DNA of 64,000 nucleotides, taken from contig JAKIUC010000006.1 in assembly GCA_021647785.1 (NCBI GenBank), positions 42,862 to 106,861 of the forward strand, in the 5' to 3' direction. The stretch comes from Melioribacteraceae bacterium (lineage in GTDB: Bacteria; Bacteroidota; Ignavibacteria; Ignavibacteriales; Melioribacteraceae). The notes beneath the pieces are model-generated. The model saw only the letters and a program-made list of their open reading frames with translations, was not told the origin of the DNA and did no database searches. Position numbers and translations under genes: made by a program. Positions 1 to 8,186 of the stretch are shown here, piece after piece; the stretch's first letter is position 1; each line of letters begins with the position of its first letter.

Positions 1-2
1 TG

Positions 3-542
3 CAAAAAGTAAATGTGGGTGATGGTTCAATAGGAAAACTTGTAAATGATGATGAACTCTATTATGCTGCTGTGGATATTACAAAAAGTGCAAAAACAAG
101 TTTGGATACAATAACCACAAAAATGGATCAGATTGCTGAGTTGATTGTTCAGACAAACAATACCGCCGCTAAGGTTTTTACTGATATTGATACATCAATG
201 ACAGCAATAAAAAACATTGTAATGAAGGTAGAAAGAGGAGAAGGCACAATAGGGAAACTTATTAATGATGAAGGTTCATACGATTCGTTAAGTTTAATGA
301 TTAGCAACTTAACTACATCAACAGAAGCTGCCAAAATGGGGCTGGTTGCGTTCTCGGAAAATATGGAAGCCCTAAAACACAATTGGTTATTTAAAAAATA
401 TTTTGAAGAACGTGGATACTGGAACCAAGAAGAAATTGATGATAAGATTAAAAAACTTGAAGAACAAAATAAATTGTTAGATGAAAAGTTAGATGAGTTG
501 AAAGGGCTTGGGGTTGATGTCGAAAAATTGAAATCTGATTAA
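3..542 (+). CDS. MlaD/MCE-family lipid-transport protein, C-terminal part (gene cut by window edge)
   Basis: The frame is open to the first base of the window, so the start lies outside it. The visible part has two copies of a GDGSIGKLVNDD / GEGTIGKLINDE motif about 70 residues apart, which is typical of the helical C-terminal region of MlaD/MCE proteins in Bacteroidota-type bacteria, and it ends in a charged coiled coil (KIKKLEEQNKLLDEKLDELK). Family knowledge: MCE proteins are inner-membrane-anchored substrate-binding subunits of Mla-type ABC transporters that move phospholipid between membranes. The MCE domain itself and the ABC partners would lie to the left and cannot be seen. Family assignment is good; the substrate is not known. 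Confidence 0.8.
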   Translation, partial: QKVNVGDGSIGKLVNDDELYYAAVDITKSAKTSLDTITTKMDQIAELIVQTNNTAAKVFTDIDTSMTAIKNIVMKVERGEGTIGKLINDEGSYDSLSLMISNLTTSTEAAKMGLVAFSENMEALKHNWLFKKYFEERGYWNQEEIDDKIKKLEEQNKLLDEKLDELKGLGVDVEKLKSD

Positions 543-586
543 GAATATCACTGATAAGCGAGCACATTACAACTATCGAAAAATCG

Positions 587-904
587 ATGAAGAAAATAGT
601 TGAGTTATCTGAGGAGACACCTTCTAATTATAATCAGTTAGTTCGCTGGGTTGTTAACAAAGAGGAACACGCAAAAAAGACACAGGAAATAGTGAGTCAA
701 TATTTTGTACATCAAAGAATTAAATTAACCGACTCATCCGAAAAAGAAAAATATAATAGATATATTCAACAACTCACTACGTTACATGAGATAGTGGTTT
801 ATGCAATGAAGGCAAAGCAAAGTACAAATTTGGAACAGATAGAAAATTTAAGAAAAAGTTTAAAGGCATTTGAGAAGCCATATTTTCATACTCACAAACA
901 TTAA
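587..904 (+). CDS. Small hypothetical protein, 105 aa
   Basis: I do not recognise this protein. It is soluble, rich in Lys, Glu and Gln, predicted mostly helical, with no signal peptide, membrane segment or cysteine pair, and it ends in a His-rich tail (HTHKH). It lies 44 bp after the MlaD-like gene on the same strand and could be co-transcribed with it. No clear ribosome binding site precedes the ATG. It is followed by a strong palindrome that could end transcription. It is kept as a gene because the frame is open for over 100 codons with no competing gene; function unknown. Confidence 0.55.
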   Translation: MKKIVELSEETPSNYNQLVRWVVNKEEHAKKTQEIVSQYFVHQRIKLTDSSEKEKYNRYIQQLTTLHEIVVYAMKAKQSTNLEQIENLRKSLKAFEKPYFHTHKH

Positions 905-915
905 TTTGTAAGTAG

Positions 916-947
916 CCGTAGGAACATAGCGGGCTATGTTCCTACGG
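916..947. repeat. Palindromic element, 15-bp perfect stem (GTAGGRA family)
   Basis: CCGTAGGAACATAGC is followed after two bases by its exact reverse complement. It sits between two converging genes, so it could serve as a bidirectional terminator, though no T-tract follows. A near copy with the same layout is at 41154-41183 (GTAGGGACGTAGC, centre GA instead of GG), which indicates an interspersed family rather than a one-off terminator. Confidence 0.85.
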
Positions 948-978
948 GCTAAAGTAATTTATTCAGAATTTATCTCTG

Positions 979-1431
979 TTAAATCTCACCATCATATCTA
1001 AGCCACTCTTGGGTGCGGTAGAAGAACACAATGTAACCACGCACTTGAAGTTTTCCATCTTCAATCCATAGTTTACAGTCGTATGTTTTCCCTTTTTTGG
1101 GATCAAGAATTTCACCATCTTCCCATTCGTCATCGTCAAATTCCATATCCTTTAGAATTGTCATTCCAAGAATCTTTTGGTCTTTGCGTGGGTCGTCGTC
1201 ATCGCATTTGTCGCATATTGGGTCAGGGTCTTCGCCAGGTTTTCTAAACAATTTAACAATGTCACCATAGAGTTTTCCATCTTCCAAATATAACTTCACA
1301 ACAGATTTTGGATTTCCAGTTTCGTCATCAATTGTTTTCCATAATCCCGTTATGTCTTCATGCTGTGCAAATAGCACATTTGAGATTAATAGGAACATAA
1401 TTGATACTGATAAGATAAATAGTCGTTTCAT
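979..1431 (-). CDS. DUF2147 family secreted protein
   Basis: The protein has a signal peptide (MKRLFILSVSIMFLLISNVLFA, cut before Q) and then a single DUF2147-type beta domain: GLWKTIDDETG at the start, KLYLEDGKLYGDIVKL, an acidic insert with CDKCDDDDPRKDQ, and the closing YDCKLWIEDGKLQVRGYIVFFYRTQEWLR. The start was placed at the ATG seven codons inside the longest frame because AAGGAG lies five bases before it and the signal peptide then begins normally. The CxxC pair in the acidic loop is common in this family. Known role: exported, function undefined. It converges with the small gene to the left. Confidence 0.85.
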   Translation of the reverse strand: MKRLFILSVSIMFLLISNVLFAQHEDITGLWKTIDDETGNPKSVVKLYLEDGKLYGDIVKLFRKPGEDPDPICDKCDDDDPRKDQKILGMTILKDMEFDDDEWEDGEILDPKKGKTYDCKLWIEDGKLQVRGYIVFFYRTQEWLRYDGEI

Positions 1432-1681
1432 TCTTTCTCCTTTTATTATCAATGAGTTAATAGATTCTGCAAAATATGAATTTTTAGATAATTCTCAAAG
1501 TTCTATAAAATTCAATGTTAAATCGAGATTATACAAAAGTTATCATTCCTTACTCCAGGTAGAGCGTTTTGCATCCCGCAAAAGCTGGGTAAAAGTTAGA
1601 AACTGAATTTTTAAAATAAGTCATATAGTTTTACTAATTTTAGATAGTATATATAAAGCTAACAATTTAGAAGAAAATAAG

Positions 1682-2671
1682 ATGAAATATATTTTATTGG
1701 TTATCCTATTATTAAGTAACATCCTTTTTGCACAATCTCCTATTGGAAAAGAGACACTTGCCCATACTTATTCAATAGTTGCACGAGATGAAAATACTGG
1801 AGAAATGGGAGTAGCTGTTCAATCACATTGGTTCTCTGTGGGAACCTTGGTTTCGTGGGGCGAAGCTGGAGTGGGAGTAGTGGCAACACAATCATTTATT
1901 AATCCAGCATTTGGACCAGAAGGATTAAAAATAATTAAAGATGGGAAATCTGCTAAGGAGGCATTAGAAATATTAATTAAAAATGATGAAGGAAGAGATG
2001 TTAGACAATTGGCAATTCTTGATAAAAGCGGAAACACAGCTGCATATACTGGAAGTAGATGTATTCCTTTTGCTGGGCATATAGAAGGTGTAAATTATTC
2101 AGTTCAAGCAAATCTAATGGAATCAGAAACCGTTTGGGGAGCAATGGAGAAAGCATTTTTAGAAACTAAAGATTTACCATTAGCAGAGAGACTATTGGCA
2201 GCATTGGAAGCAGCTCAAGCAGAGGGTGGAGATATTCGCGGAAAACAATCTGCAGCAATTTTGGTTGTACGAAGTGAATCAACTGGAAAAATATGGGAAG
2301 ATAGATTGGTTGATTTACGGATTGATGATCATTCTAATCCGATACAAGAGATGAAGCGGTTACTAAAAGTTCACAGAGCTTATGAGCACATGAACAAAGG
2401 TGATTTGGAGATAGAACATGGAAACATAGAAGAAGCTATAAAAGAATATAGCACTGCAGAAGAAATGTTCCCAGAAAATTTAGAAATGAAATTCTGGCAT
2501 GCTGTAACCCTTGCTAATGCTGGTGAAATGGATGAAGCTTTAAAGTTATTTAAAATAGTATTTTCTAAAAACAAAAAATGGCATACGTTAACGCCAAGAC
2601 TAATAAAGCCCAAACTGCTAACAGTTAGTAAGTTGGATTTAGAAAAAATAATAAATTTAATCTATAATTAA
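1682..2671 (+). CDS. DUF1028 family putative Ntn-hydrolase with C-terminal TPR-like region, secreted
   Basis: An 18-residue signal peptide (ending FAQ) precedes a DUF1028 domain (about residues 24-225): HTYSIVARDENTGEMGVAVQ, then SHWFSVG, GVGVVATQSF and QSAAILVVRS, all hallmarks of the family. The fold is related to N-terminal nucleophile hydrolases, but no substrate is established. Residues about 235-305 form helical repeats resembling one or two TPR units (GNIEEAIKEYSTAEEMFPENLEMKF; GEMDEALKLF), a common DUF1028 partner. The gene precedes the secreted cyclophilin by 51 bp on the same strand. The export prediction is clear; enzymatic activity is inferred only from the family. Confidence 0.85.
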   Translation: MKYILLVILLLSNILFAQSPIGKETLAHTYSIVARDENTGEMGVAVQSHWFSVGTLVSWGEAGVGVVATQSFINPAFGPEGLKIIKDGKSAKEALEILIKNDEGRDVRQLAILDKSGNTAAYTGSRCIPFAGHIEGVNYSVQANLMESETVWGAMEKAFLETKDLPLAERLLAALEAAQAEGGDIRGKQSAAILVVRSESTGKIWEDRLVDLRIDDHSNPIQEMKRLLKVHRAYEHMNKGDLEIEHGNIEEAIKEYSTAEEMFPENLEMKFWHAVTLANAGEMDEALKLFKIVFSKNKKWHTLTPRLIKPKLLTVSKLDLEKIINLIYN

Positions 2672-2722
2672 AATATTATACTATACCAATTCGATTATAA
2701 AACAGATAAAAGAGAAATTAAA

Positions 2723-4210
2723 ATGAAAACGAAAATTTATTTACAAGTTATAATTGCTACTCTGTTATTGGTGAATATAACAATTGCTCAAACTGGGAAG
2801 CCGCAATATGTGATAAGAACAGAACAAAACGGAGTTGATTTCGGTACATTCACAATTGAACTATTTCCGCAAATTGCACCGTTGCACTCAGCCTATTTCG
2901 ATAGTTTAGTGAATATCAGTTTTTTTGATTCCACTGCATTTCATAGAGTAATACCAGATTTTGTGATTCAGGGCGGCGACCCAAACTCTAAACACTTACC
3001 ACGCAATACTTGGGGCGAAGGTGATACATCTCAAGCAACTATTCCAGCCGAGTTCTCGGCAGTTTCACATTTGCGTAGTATTATTGGCGCTGCTAGGGAT
3101 ACGGATATTAATAGTGCTAGTTCTCAATTTTATGTGAACGTTGGTGATAATGGATTTTTAGATAGCAACTACACAGCCTTTGGTAGAGTAATAAGTGGAA
3201 TGGATATTGTTGATTTAATTGTAAGTGTTCCAAGAGATGCTAATGATAACCCCAATGATAAAATTGAAATGTTTATAACAAAAGGGGGTTCAACAAATAT
3301 AGTTCCTACAGTTCCTCTCCTTACCTACCCTGCAAATATGGGAATAGGGTTAATTGTTGGTGATACACTACGATGGGAATCTGATGAAGATGCTGTGCTG
3401 TTTTCTCTTCAAATATCTACAAACCAAAATTTTGATTCTCTCTATCTTAACACAAATGTGGGAAGGGATTTTCATAGACTCAGTTTTCTGGAATTAGGGA
3501 ATATAAAATATTATTGGAGAGTTAAAGCCAGCAATGGCGGTAATGTTAGCGAGTATTCCACTCCGCAAGTGTTTTATTCATCCATTACTGCCCCTATCCT
3601 AATAGCCCCCGTAATGAATGAAGATAGTGTTTCGGTTACTCCAAAATTAGAGTGGCAGCCTGTTGATGGTGCCACTGGCTACAAAGTTTTAGTTTCGAGA
3701 GCACCGCAATTTTATGATAGGTACATAGTTGTTAATGTTGATACAATTACAATAACTTCATTTGTTACACCAGAATTGCAAGAGACAAAAAGTCATTACT
3801 GGAAAGTATATAGTTTGACTGATGAATATGTTGGCCCAAGTTCTGGTTTTAGTAGATTCGTAACATGGAGTTTAACTTCAATAAAATCAGCAGATAAATT
3901 TCTGCATAAATATTCACTTGCACAAAATTATCCAAATCCATTTAATCCATCTACTACAATCGAGTTTTCAATTCCTAAAGTATCGCAAGTTACGCTTGAA
4001 GTCTTTGATATTAAAGGGGAAAGAGTTAGTCAACTATTAAATGAAGAATTAAATGCTGGAACTTATCAATTCAAATTTGATGGTTCGCAATTAAGTAGTG
4101 GTTTATATTTTTATAAAATTATTGTTTCAACATTTCCTCAAAACAAATATATTTCAAGTTCAGCTACAGCAAGTTTTGTTGAAGTGAAAAAAATGTTACT
4201 TATCAAATAA
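2723..4210 (+). CDS. Secreted peptidyl-prolyl cis-trans isomerase (cyclophilin) with T9SS sorting domain
   Basis: Layout: signal peptide (1-22, ending IAQ); cyclophilin domain about 27-190 with FHRVIPDFVIQGGDP (catalytic Arg at R75) and SQFYVN (Q135, F136); two fibronectin-III-like stretches about 195-385 (TLRWESDEDAV..., KLEWQPVDGATGYKVLVSRA); and a C-terminal sorting domain from about 398 (YSLAQNYPNPFNPST ... GLYFYKI). Cyclophilins catalyse proline isomerisation during folding. Most bacterial ones are cytoplasmic or periplasmic, whereas this one should be carried through the outer membrane by T9SS and released or anchored at the surface. It is followed 14 bp later by the molybdenum hydroxylase genes on the same strand. 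The domain calls are firm; the extracellular location is inferred from the sorting domain. Confidence 0.93.
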   Translation: MKTKIYLQVIIATLLLVNITIAQTGKPQYVIRTEQNGVDFGTFTIELFPQIAPLHSAYFDSLVNISFFDSTAFHRVIPDFVIQGGDPNSKHLPRNTWGEGDTSQATIPAEFSAVSHLRSIIGAARDTDINSASSQFYVNVGDNGFLDSNYTAFGRVISGMDIVDLIVSVPRDANDNPNDKIEMFITKGGSTNIVPTVPLLTYPANMGIGLIVGDTLRWESDEDAVLFSLQISTNQNFDSLYLNTNVGRDFHRLSFLELGNIKYYWRVKASNGGNVSEYSTPQVFYSSITAPILIAPVMNEDSVSVTPKLEWQPVDGATGYKVLVSRAPQFYDRYIVVNVDTITITSFVTPELQETKSHYWKVYSLTDEYVGPSSGFSRFVTWSLTSIKSADKFLHKYSLAQNYPNPFNPSTTIEFSIPKVSQVTLEVFDIKGERVSQLLNEELNAGTYQFKFDGSQLSSGLYFYKIIVSTFPQNKYISSSATASFVEVKKMLLIK

Positions 4211-4224
4211 AATGAAGAACAATT

Positions 4225-4851
4225 ATGAGTAAAGAGAACAAAAGCAAAAAACTTTCACGAAGAGATTTTATAGGAAGGGCTAGTACTGGTGCGGTTGGAA
4301 GCATTGTATTGTTCCCAGCAATATCAAGTGGAAATGATAAAAGAGAGGAGAAGATTAGTAAAACTAATTTTAAAATGTTAGGCACAAACTCTCTTACACT
4401 AAAAGTAAATGGTAAAAAGATTTCAGCAAAAGTTAATGCTAATACTACATTGGTCGAGCTTCTGAGAGATCACTTAAACCTGACAGGAACTAAGGTTGCG
4501 TGTAATAGTGGAGAGTGTGGGAGCTGCTCGGTGTTGTTGGATGGAGAGGTAGTCTATTCGTGCCATATGCTTGCTCTTGATGCTCAAGGTAAATCGGTTA
4601 CTACAGTTGAAGGCTTGATGGATGGTGAAAAATTTCATCCGGTTCAAGAAGCCTTTGTTGAGGAAGATGGGCTACAGTGTGGATTCTGTACGCCAGGACA
4701 AGTGATGGCTGCAGTTTCATTACTCAACAATAATCCGACACCAACAAAAGGAGAAGTGATGAATGGAATGGCTGGCAATATTTGCCGCTGTGCAGCTTAT
4801 CCAAAAATAATTGATTCTGTTTTAAGTGCTTCGAAAAAAATGAAAGTTTAA
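4225..4851 (+). CDS. Xanthine dehydrogenase/aldehyde oxidase-type 2Fe-2S subunit with Tat signal
   Basis: A twin-arginine signal (SRRDFIG, residues 11-17, then a hydrophobic stretch) directs the folded protein to the periplasm. The plant-type ferredoxin domain carries C93xxxxC98xxC101...C113, and the alpha-helical [2Fe-2S]-binding domain carries C152xxC155...C187xC189. Together these bind the two iron-sulfur clusters that pass electrons from molybdenum to FAD. The closest known arrangement is the E. coli PaoA (YagT) subunit of periplasmic aldehyde oxidoreductase. It is the first gene of a three-gene set with spacings of 18 and 2 bp. The actual substrate cannot be read from the sequence. Confidence 0.95.
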   Translation: MSKENKSKKLSRRDFIGRASTGAVGSIVLFPAISSGNDKREEKISKTNFKMLGTNSLTLKVNGKKISAKVNANTTLVELLRDHLNLTGTKVACNSGECGSCSVLLDGEVVYSCHMLALDAQGKSVTTVEGLMDGEKFHPVQEAFVEEDGLQCGFCTPGQVMAAVSLLNNNPTPTKGEVMNGMAGNICRCAAYPKIIDSVLSASKKMKV

Positions 4852-4869
4852 AATTTAACTGAGAAAACT

Positions 4870-7170
4870 ATGGCTCAAAAAATAATTAGATCGCAATACC
4901 ATCTCTATGATGAAAAGATTGATACAATGGCAGAAGTTCCGGATAGCGAGCTAAAGCCGTTACCCAAAAACAAAGACTTAAAAGTTATTGGAAAAAGTAT
5001 TCCGCGAATTGATGGAAATGAAAAAGTAACTGGTGCCGCTATATATACCTTTGATAAAACATTTGTGAACATTGCTCACGGAAGGACTTTGCGGTCACCA
5101 TACCCCTTTGCAACAATTACTAAAATAGATACATCAAAAGCGGAAAAATTAAAGGGGGTTATTAAAATTATTCATACTTATAATACGAATGAGATAAGCT
5201 GGTATTGGGGAAATTCAAAACTGTTTGATAAAACAACAAGGTACGAAGGGGAGGAAGTTGCGTTTGTAGTTGCAGAGACGGAGGCTATTGCTGAAAAAGC
5301 AGTACGCTTAATAAAGGTTGAATATAAAGAACTTGATTTTGTAATTAATCCTGTTGATGCTGCAAAGGAAGATGCCCCGAAAATACACGAAGGTGGTAAT
5401 ATACCAAAGCGAAGAGGTCATAGTACTTATAGTAGAGGTGATTTTGAAGAGGGGATTAAAAATGCAGATGTTGTTGTTGAAGAAAAGTATATTACAGAGG
5501 TTGCAGTTCATAATCCGACAGAGCCATTTTGTAGTGTTGTTAAATGGGATGATGAACAGCTAACTATTTGGGATTCAACCCAAGGAATATTTTCTGTACG
5601 TGATTCAATTGCAAGTAGTTTGAAAATTCCGCAAAGTAAAGTTCGAGTAATTACAGAATATATGGGAGGAGGCTTTGGTGCAAAGCTGGAAGCTGGAAAA
5701 TATTCAGTAATGGCAGCCCTTGTATCAAAAGAAATAAAGCGACCTGTAAAAGTTGTTCTTGATAGAAGGGAGATGAACTTAGCTGTTGGTAATAGACCAA
5801 ACTCATATCAAACAATAAAAGTAGGAGCAAAAAGAGATGGAACTTTAATGGCTCTCGGACTTACAAACTATGGCTCAATGGGTGCGTATCCTGCAGGGGC
5901 GGGGGCACATTGGCCATTACGCTCTTTATACAAATGCGAAAATGTTACCACAAGTGAGTATAGTGTTTTCACAAATACCGGACGAGCTAGAGCTTTCAGA
6001 GCACCGGGGCATGTTCAGGGAACATTTGCACTTGAATCTATATTGGATGATGTAGCGGAAAAGCTTAAAATTAATCCGTTAGATTTTAGAATAAAAAACT
6101 TTGCTCCAATTGATCAGGATTCGGAACGCCCATATACAAGCAAAAAATTATTAGAGGCTTATGAAGTTGGTGCAAAAGCAATAGGCTGGGAAAACAGAAA
6201 AACTTCTGGCTCAGATAAAGGATTTATTAAAAGAGGCTTTGGGCTGGCATCTCAAATTTGGTGGGGTGGTGGTTACCCTCCCGCATACGCAACTGTAAAA
6301 ATGAATAGAGATGGAAGTGTTCAAGTCCTTTGTGGTACTCAAGATTTGGGAACGGGTACCTATACAATAATTGCTCAAGTAGCTGCTGAGGTTCTCGAAA
6401 TCCCGATTGAAAAGATTGATGTTTTAATTGGAGATACTCAAGCAACACCATACGCTCCATCAAGTGGAGGTAGTAATACAGCTCCTTCAATTACGCCGGC
6501 TGTCTATGATGGGGCTTTGCAAATAAAAGAGAAGTTGATGTCGGGTGCATCTGCACTATTGGAAGTATCACAGGAAAAACTGGTCTATTCCAAAGGCGAA
6601 ATATTTGAAAGTGATAATAAATCAAACTCACTTAAAGCATCAGAAATAGTTAGGAAAATGCGTGAACGTGTTCTTGTTGCTACAGGTTCACGAAATGAAA
6701 GTACGAGTGGTTATAGAGTTAATACATTTGGAGTTCAATTTGCTGATGTTGAAGTAAATACATTAACAGGAAAAATAAAGGTAAACAAAATTGTTGCTGC
6801 ACATGATATTGGAAGAACACTTAATCGTCAAACTCTCGAAAATCAATTTCATGGTGGAGTTATTATGGGATTAAGTTATGCACTTCATGAAGAGAGAGTA
6901 GTTGATGAATTTACCGGAAAAGTTGTGAATGCAAACTTACTTGATTACAAAATTGCGACTATGCTTGACACTCCAGAGATTGATGTAATAATTGTAAGTG
7001 AAGCCGATGAATTGGTTAGTGCTGTTGGAGCTAAAGGAATTGGTGAACCAGCAATTATTCCAACACCAGGTGCAATTGCCAATGCTGTTTATAATGCAAT
7101 TGGAGTAAGAATTAACTCACTACCTATTACACCAGATAAAGTATTAATGGCTTTGAATAAGGAAGTATAA
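4870..7170 (+). CDS. Molybdopterin-binding catalytic subunit, xanthine dehydrogenase family
   Basis: This is the molybdenum-cofactor subunit. It has an Ald_Xan_dh_C-like hammerhead domain (about 40-160, KVTGAAIYTFDK) followed by the cofactor-binding part: GGGFGAKLE, RAFRAPGHVQG, CGTQDLGTGTYTIIAQVAAE, SGGSNTAPS and the C-terminal GAKGIGEPA, in which E726 is the expected base that activates the Mo-bound water. The protein has no signal of its own and would travel with the Tat-tagged small subunit. Its 766 residues match the PaoC-type single-domain large subunit. Reaction class: hydroxylation of an aldehyde or N-heterocycle. The substrate is unknown. Its stop codon is two bases before the FAD-subunit start. 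Confidence 0.95.
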   Translation: MAQKIIRSQYHLYDEKIDTMAEVPDSELKPLPKNKDLKVIGKSIPRIDGNEKVTGAAIYTFDKTFVNIAHGRTLRSPYPFATITKIDTSKAEKLKGVIKIIHTYNTNEISWYWGNSKLFDKTTRYEGEEVAFVVAETEAIAEKAVRLIKVEYKELDFVINPVDAAKEDAPKIHEGGNIPKRRGHSTYSRGDFEEGIKNADVVVEEKYITEVAVHNPTEPFCSVVKWDDEQLTIWDSTQGIFSVRDSIASSLKIPQSKVRVITEYMGGGFGAKLEAGKYSVMAALVSKEIKRPVKVVLDRREMNLAVGNRPNSYQTIKVGAKRDGTLMALGLTNYGSMGAYPAGAGAHWPLRSLYKCENVTTSEYSVFTNTGRARAFRAPGHVQGTFALESILDDVAEKLKINPLDFRIKNFAPIDQDSERPYTSKKLLEAYEVGAKAIGWENRKTSGSDKGFIKRGFGLASQIWWGGGYPPAYATVKMNRDGSVQVLCGTQDLGTGTYTIIAQVAAEVLEIPIEKIDVLIGDTQATPYAPSSGGSNTAPSITPAVYDGALQIKEKLMSGASALLEVSQEKLVYSKGEIFESDNKSNSLKASEIVRKMRERVLVATGSRNESTSGYRVNTFGVQFADVEVNTLTGKIKVNKIVAAHDIGRTLNRQTLENQFHGGVIMGLSYALHEERVVDEFTGKVVNANLLDYKIATMLDTPEIDVIIVSEADELVSAVGAKGIGEPAIIPTPGAIANAVYNAIGVRINSLPITPDKVLMALNKEV

Positions 7171-7172
7171 AA

Positions 7173-8135
7173 ATGAACGACTTTAAATACATACAACCAG
7201 AAAATTTAAATGATGCAATATCAGCTTTGTCAAAAGATTCAATCCCCTTAGCTGGTGGTACTGATATACTAAGTTTAGCCAAAGAGAATTTGTTGGATTC
7301 AGCAAATGTTGTAAATTTAAAAAACATTGATGGGCTTGATAAAATTGAAAAGACCAATGCAGGAGTAAGAATTGGAGCGTTGACAAGATTAGCTGCCATT
7401 GCAAGTGATGTTTTTTTAATCAAAGATTTTACAATACTCTCTGAAGCAGCAAGTTGTGTTGCTTCAACACAAATAAGAAATGTTGGAACCATTGGCGGCA
7501 ATATAGCCCAACGCCCACGCTGCTGGTATTTCAGAGGTGATTTTGATTGTTTAAAGAAAGGTGGAGATTTTTGTTACGCAGAGGTTGGTAAGAATAAATA
7601 CCACGCTATCATTGGGGGTTCTCCATGTTATATCGTTCACCCATCGGATACTGCTGTGGCTCTTCTAACATTAGATGCATCACTTACAATTGCATCAAAA
7701 GATGGAAGTAGAGATATTAAAATTAGTAGCTTTTTTGTGAGACCAGATGTTGATGTTACCGTAGAAAATTTGTTAAAACCGGGCGAAATATTAACGCATA
7801 TAAATATTCCTAAATTATCAAATAAATTTCAATCGGCATTTACTAAGTTTACTGAAAGGGGAGTTTGGGATTTTGCATTAGTATCCGTTGGTGCTGTAAT
7901 AGAGAGGGATGCTGGAAATATTAAAAAGGGGAGCCTTGCTTTCGGTGGCGTTGCTCCAATTCCTTGGGTAGATAAAGAGTTAAATAAAAAACTTACTGGT
8001 CTTTCGCTTAATGAAGATTCGATATTAAAATTTTCAAATGAAGTTATGAAAGGTGCAGAACCACTTGAGCATAATGAATATAAAGTAAAACTATCTCAAG
8101 GCTTGGTTGTTGAATTACTTTCTAAATTTATATAA
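7173..8135 (+). CDS. FAD-binding subunit of the molybdenum hydroxylase, with extra Cys cluster
   Basis: FAD_binding_5 domain: PLAGGTDILSL near residue 26, then TQIRNVGTIGGNIAQRPRC, and a CO_deh_flav_C domain (about 210-315). After the GGNIAQ loop comes a Cys-rich insertion, RPRCWYFRGDFDCLKKGGDFC and, about 30 residues on, GSPCYIVHPSD. In E. coli PaoB (YagS) the matching cysteines hold an extra [4Fe-4S] cluster, so one is expected here too. The gene completes the complex and is tightly coupled to the large-subunit gene. No molybdenum-cofactor maturation chaperone (XdhC/PaoD) is seen beside it, so that must be elsewhere. Confidence 0.93.
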   Translation: MNDFKYIQPENLNDAISALSKDSIPLAGGTDILSLAKENLLDSANVVNLKNIDGLDKIEKTNAGVRIGALTRLAAIASDVFLIKDFTILSEAASCVASTQIRNVGTIGGNIAQRPRCWYFRGDFDCLKKGGDFCYAEVGKNKYHAIIGGSPCYIVHPSDTAVALLTLDASLTIASKDGSRDIKISSFFVRPDVDVTVENLLKPGEILTHINIPKLSNKFQSAFTKFTERGVWDFALVSVGAVIERDAGNIKKGSLAFGGVAPIPWVDKELNKKLTGLSLNEDSILKFSNEVMKGAEPLEHNEYKVKLSQGLVVELLSKFI

Positions 8136-8141
8136 AGCTAC

Positions 8142-8174
8142 GGTTCTCTAACAGTGATAGAATTTTGGAGAACC
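8142..8174. terminator. Hairpin between convergent genes
   Basis: GGTTCTC and GAGAACC form a 7-bp stem with a 19-base loop between the FAD-subunit stop and the hemL stop. It probably ends both converging transcripts. There is no strong T-tract, so this is a moderate call. Confidence 0.5.
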
Positions 8175-8186
8175 ATAACTTCCTTA

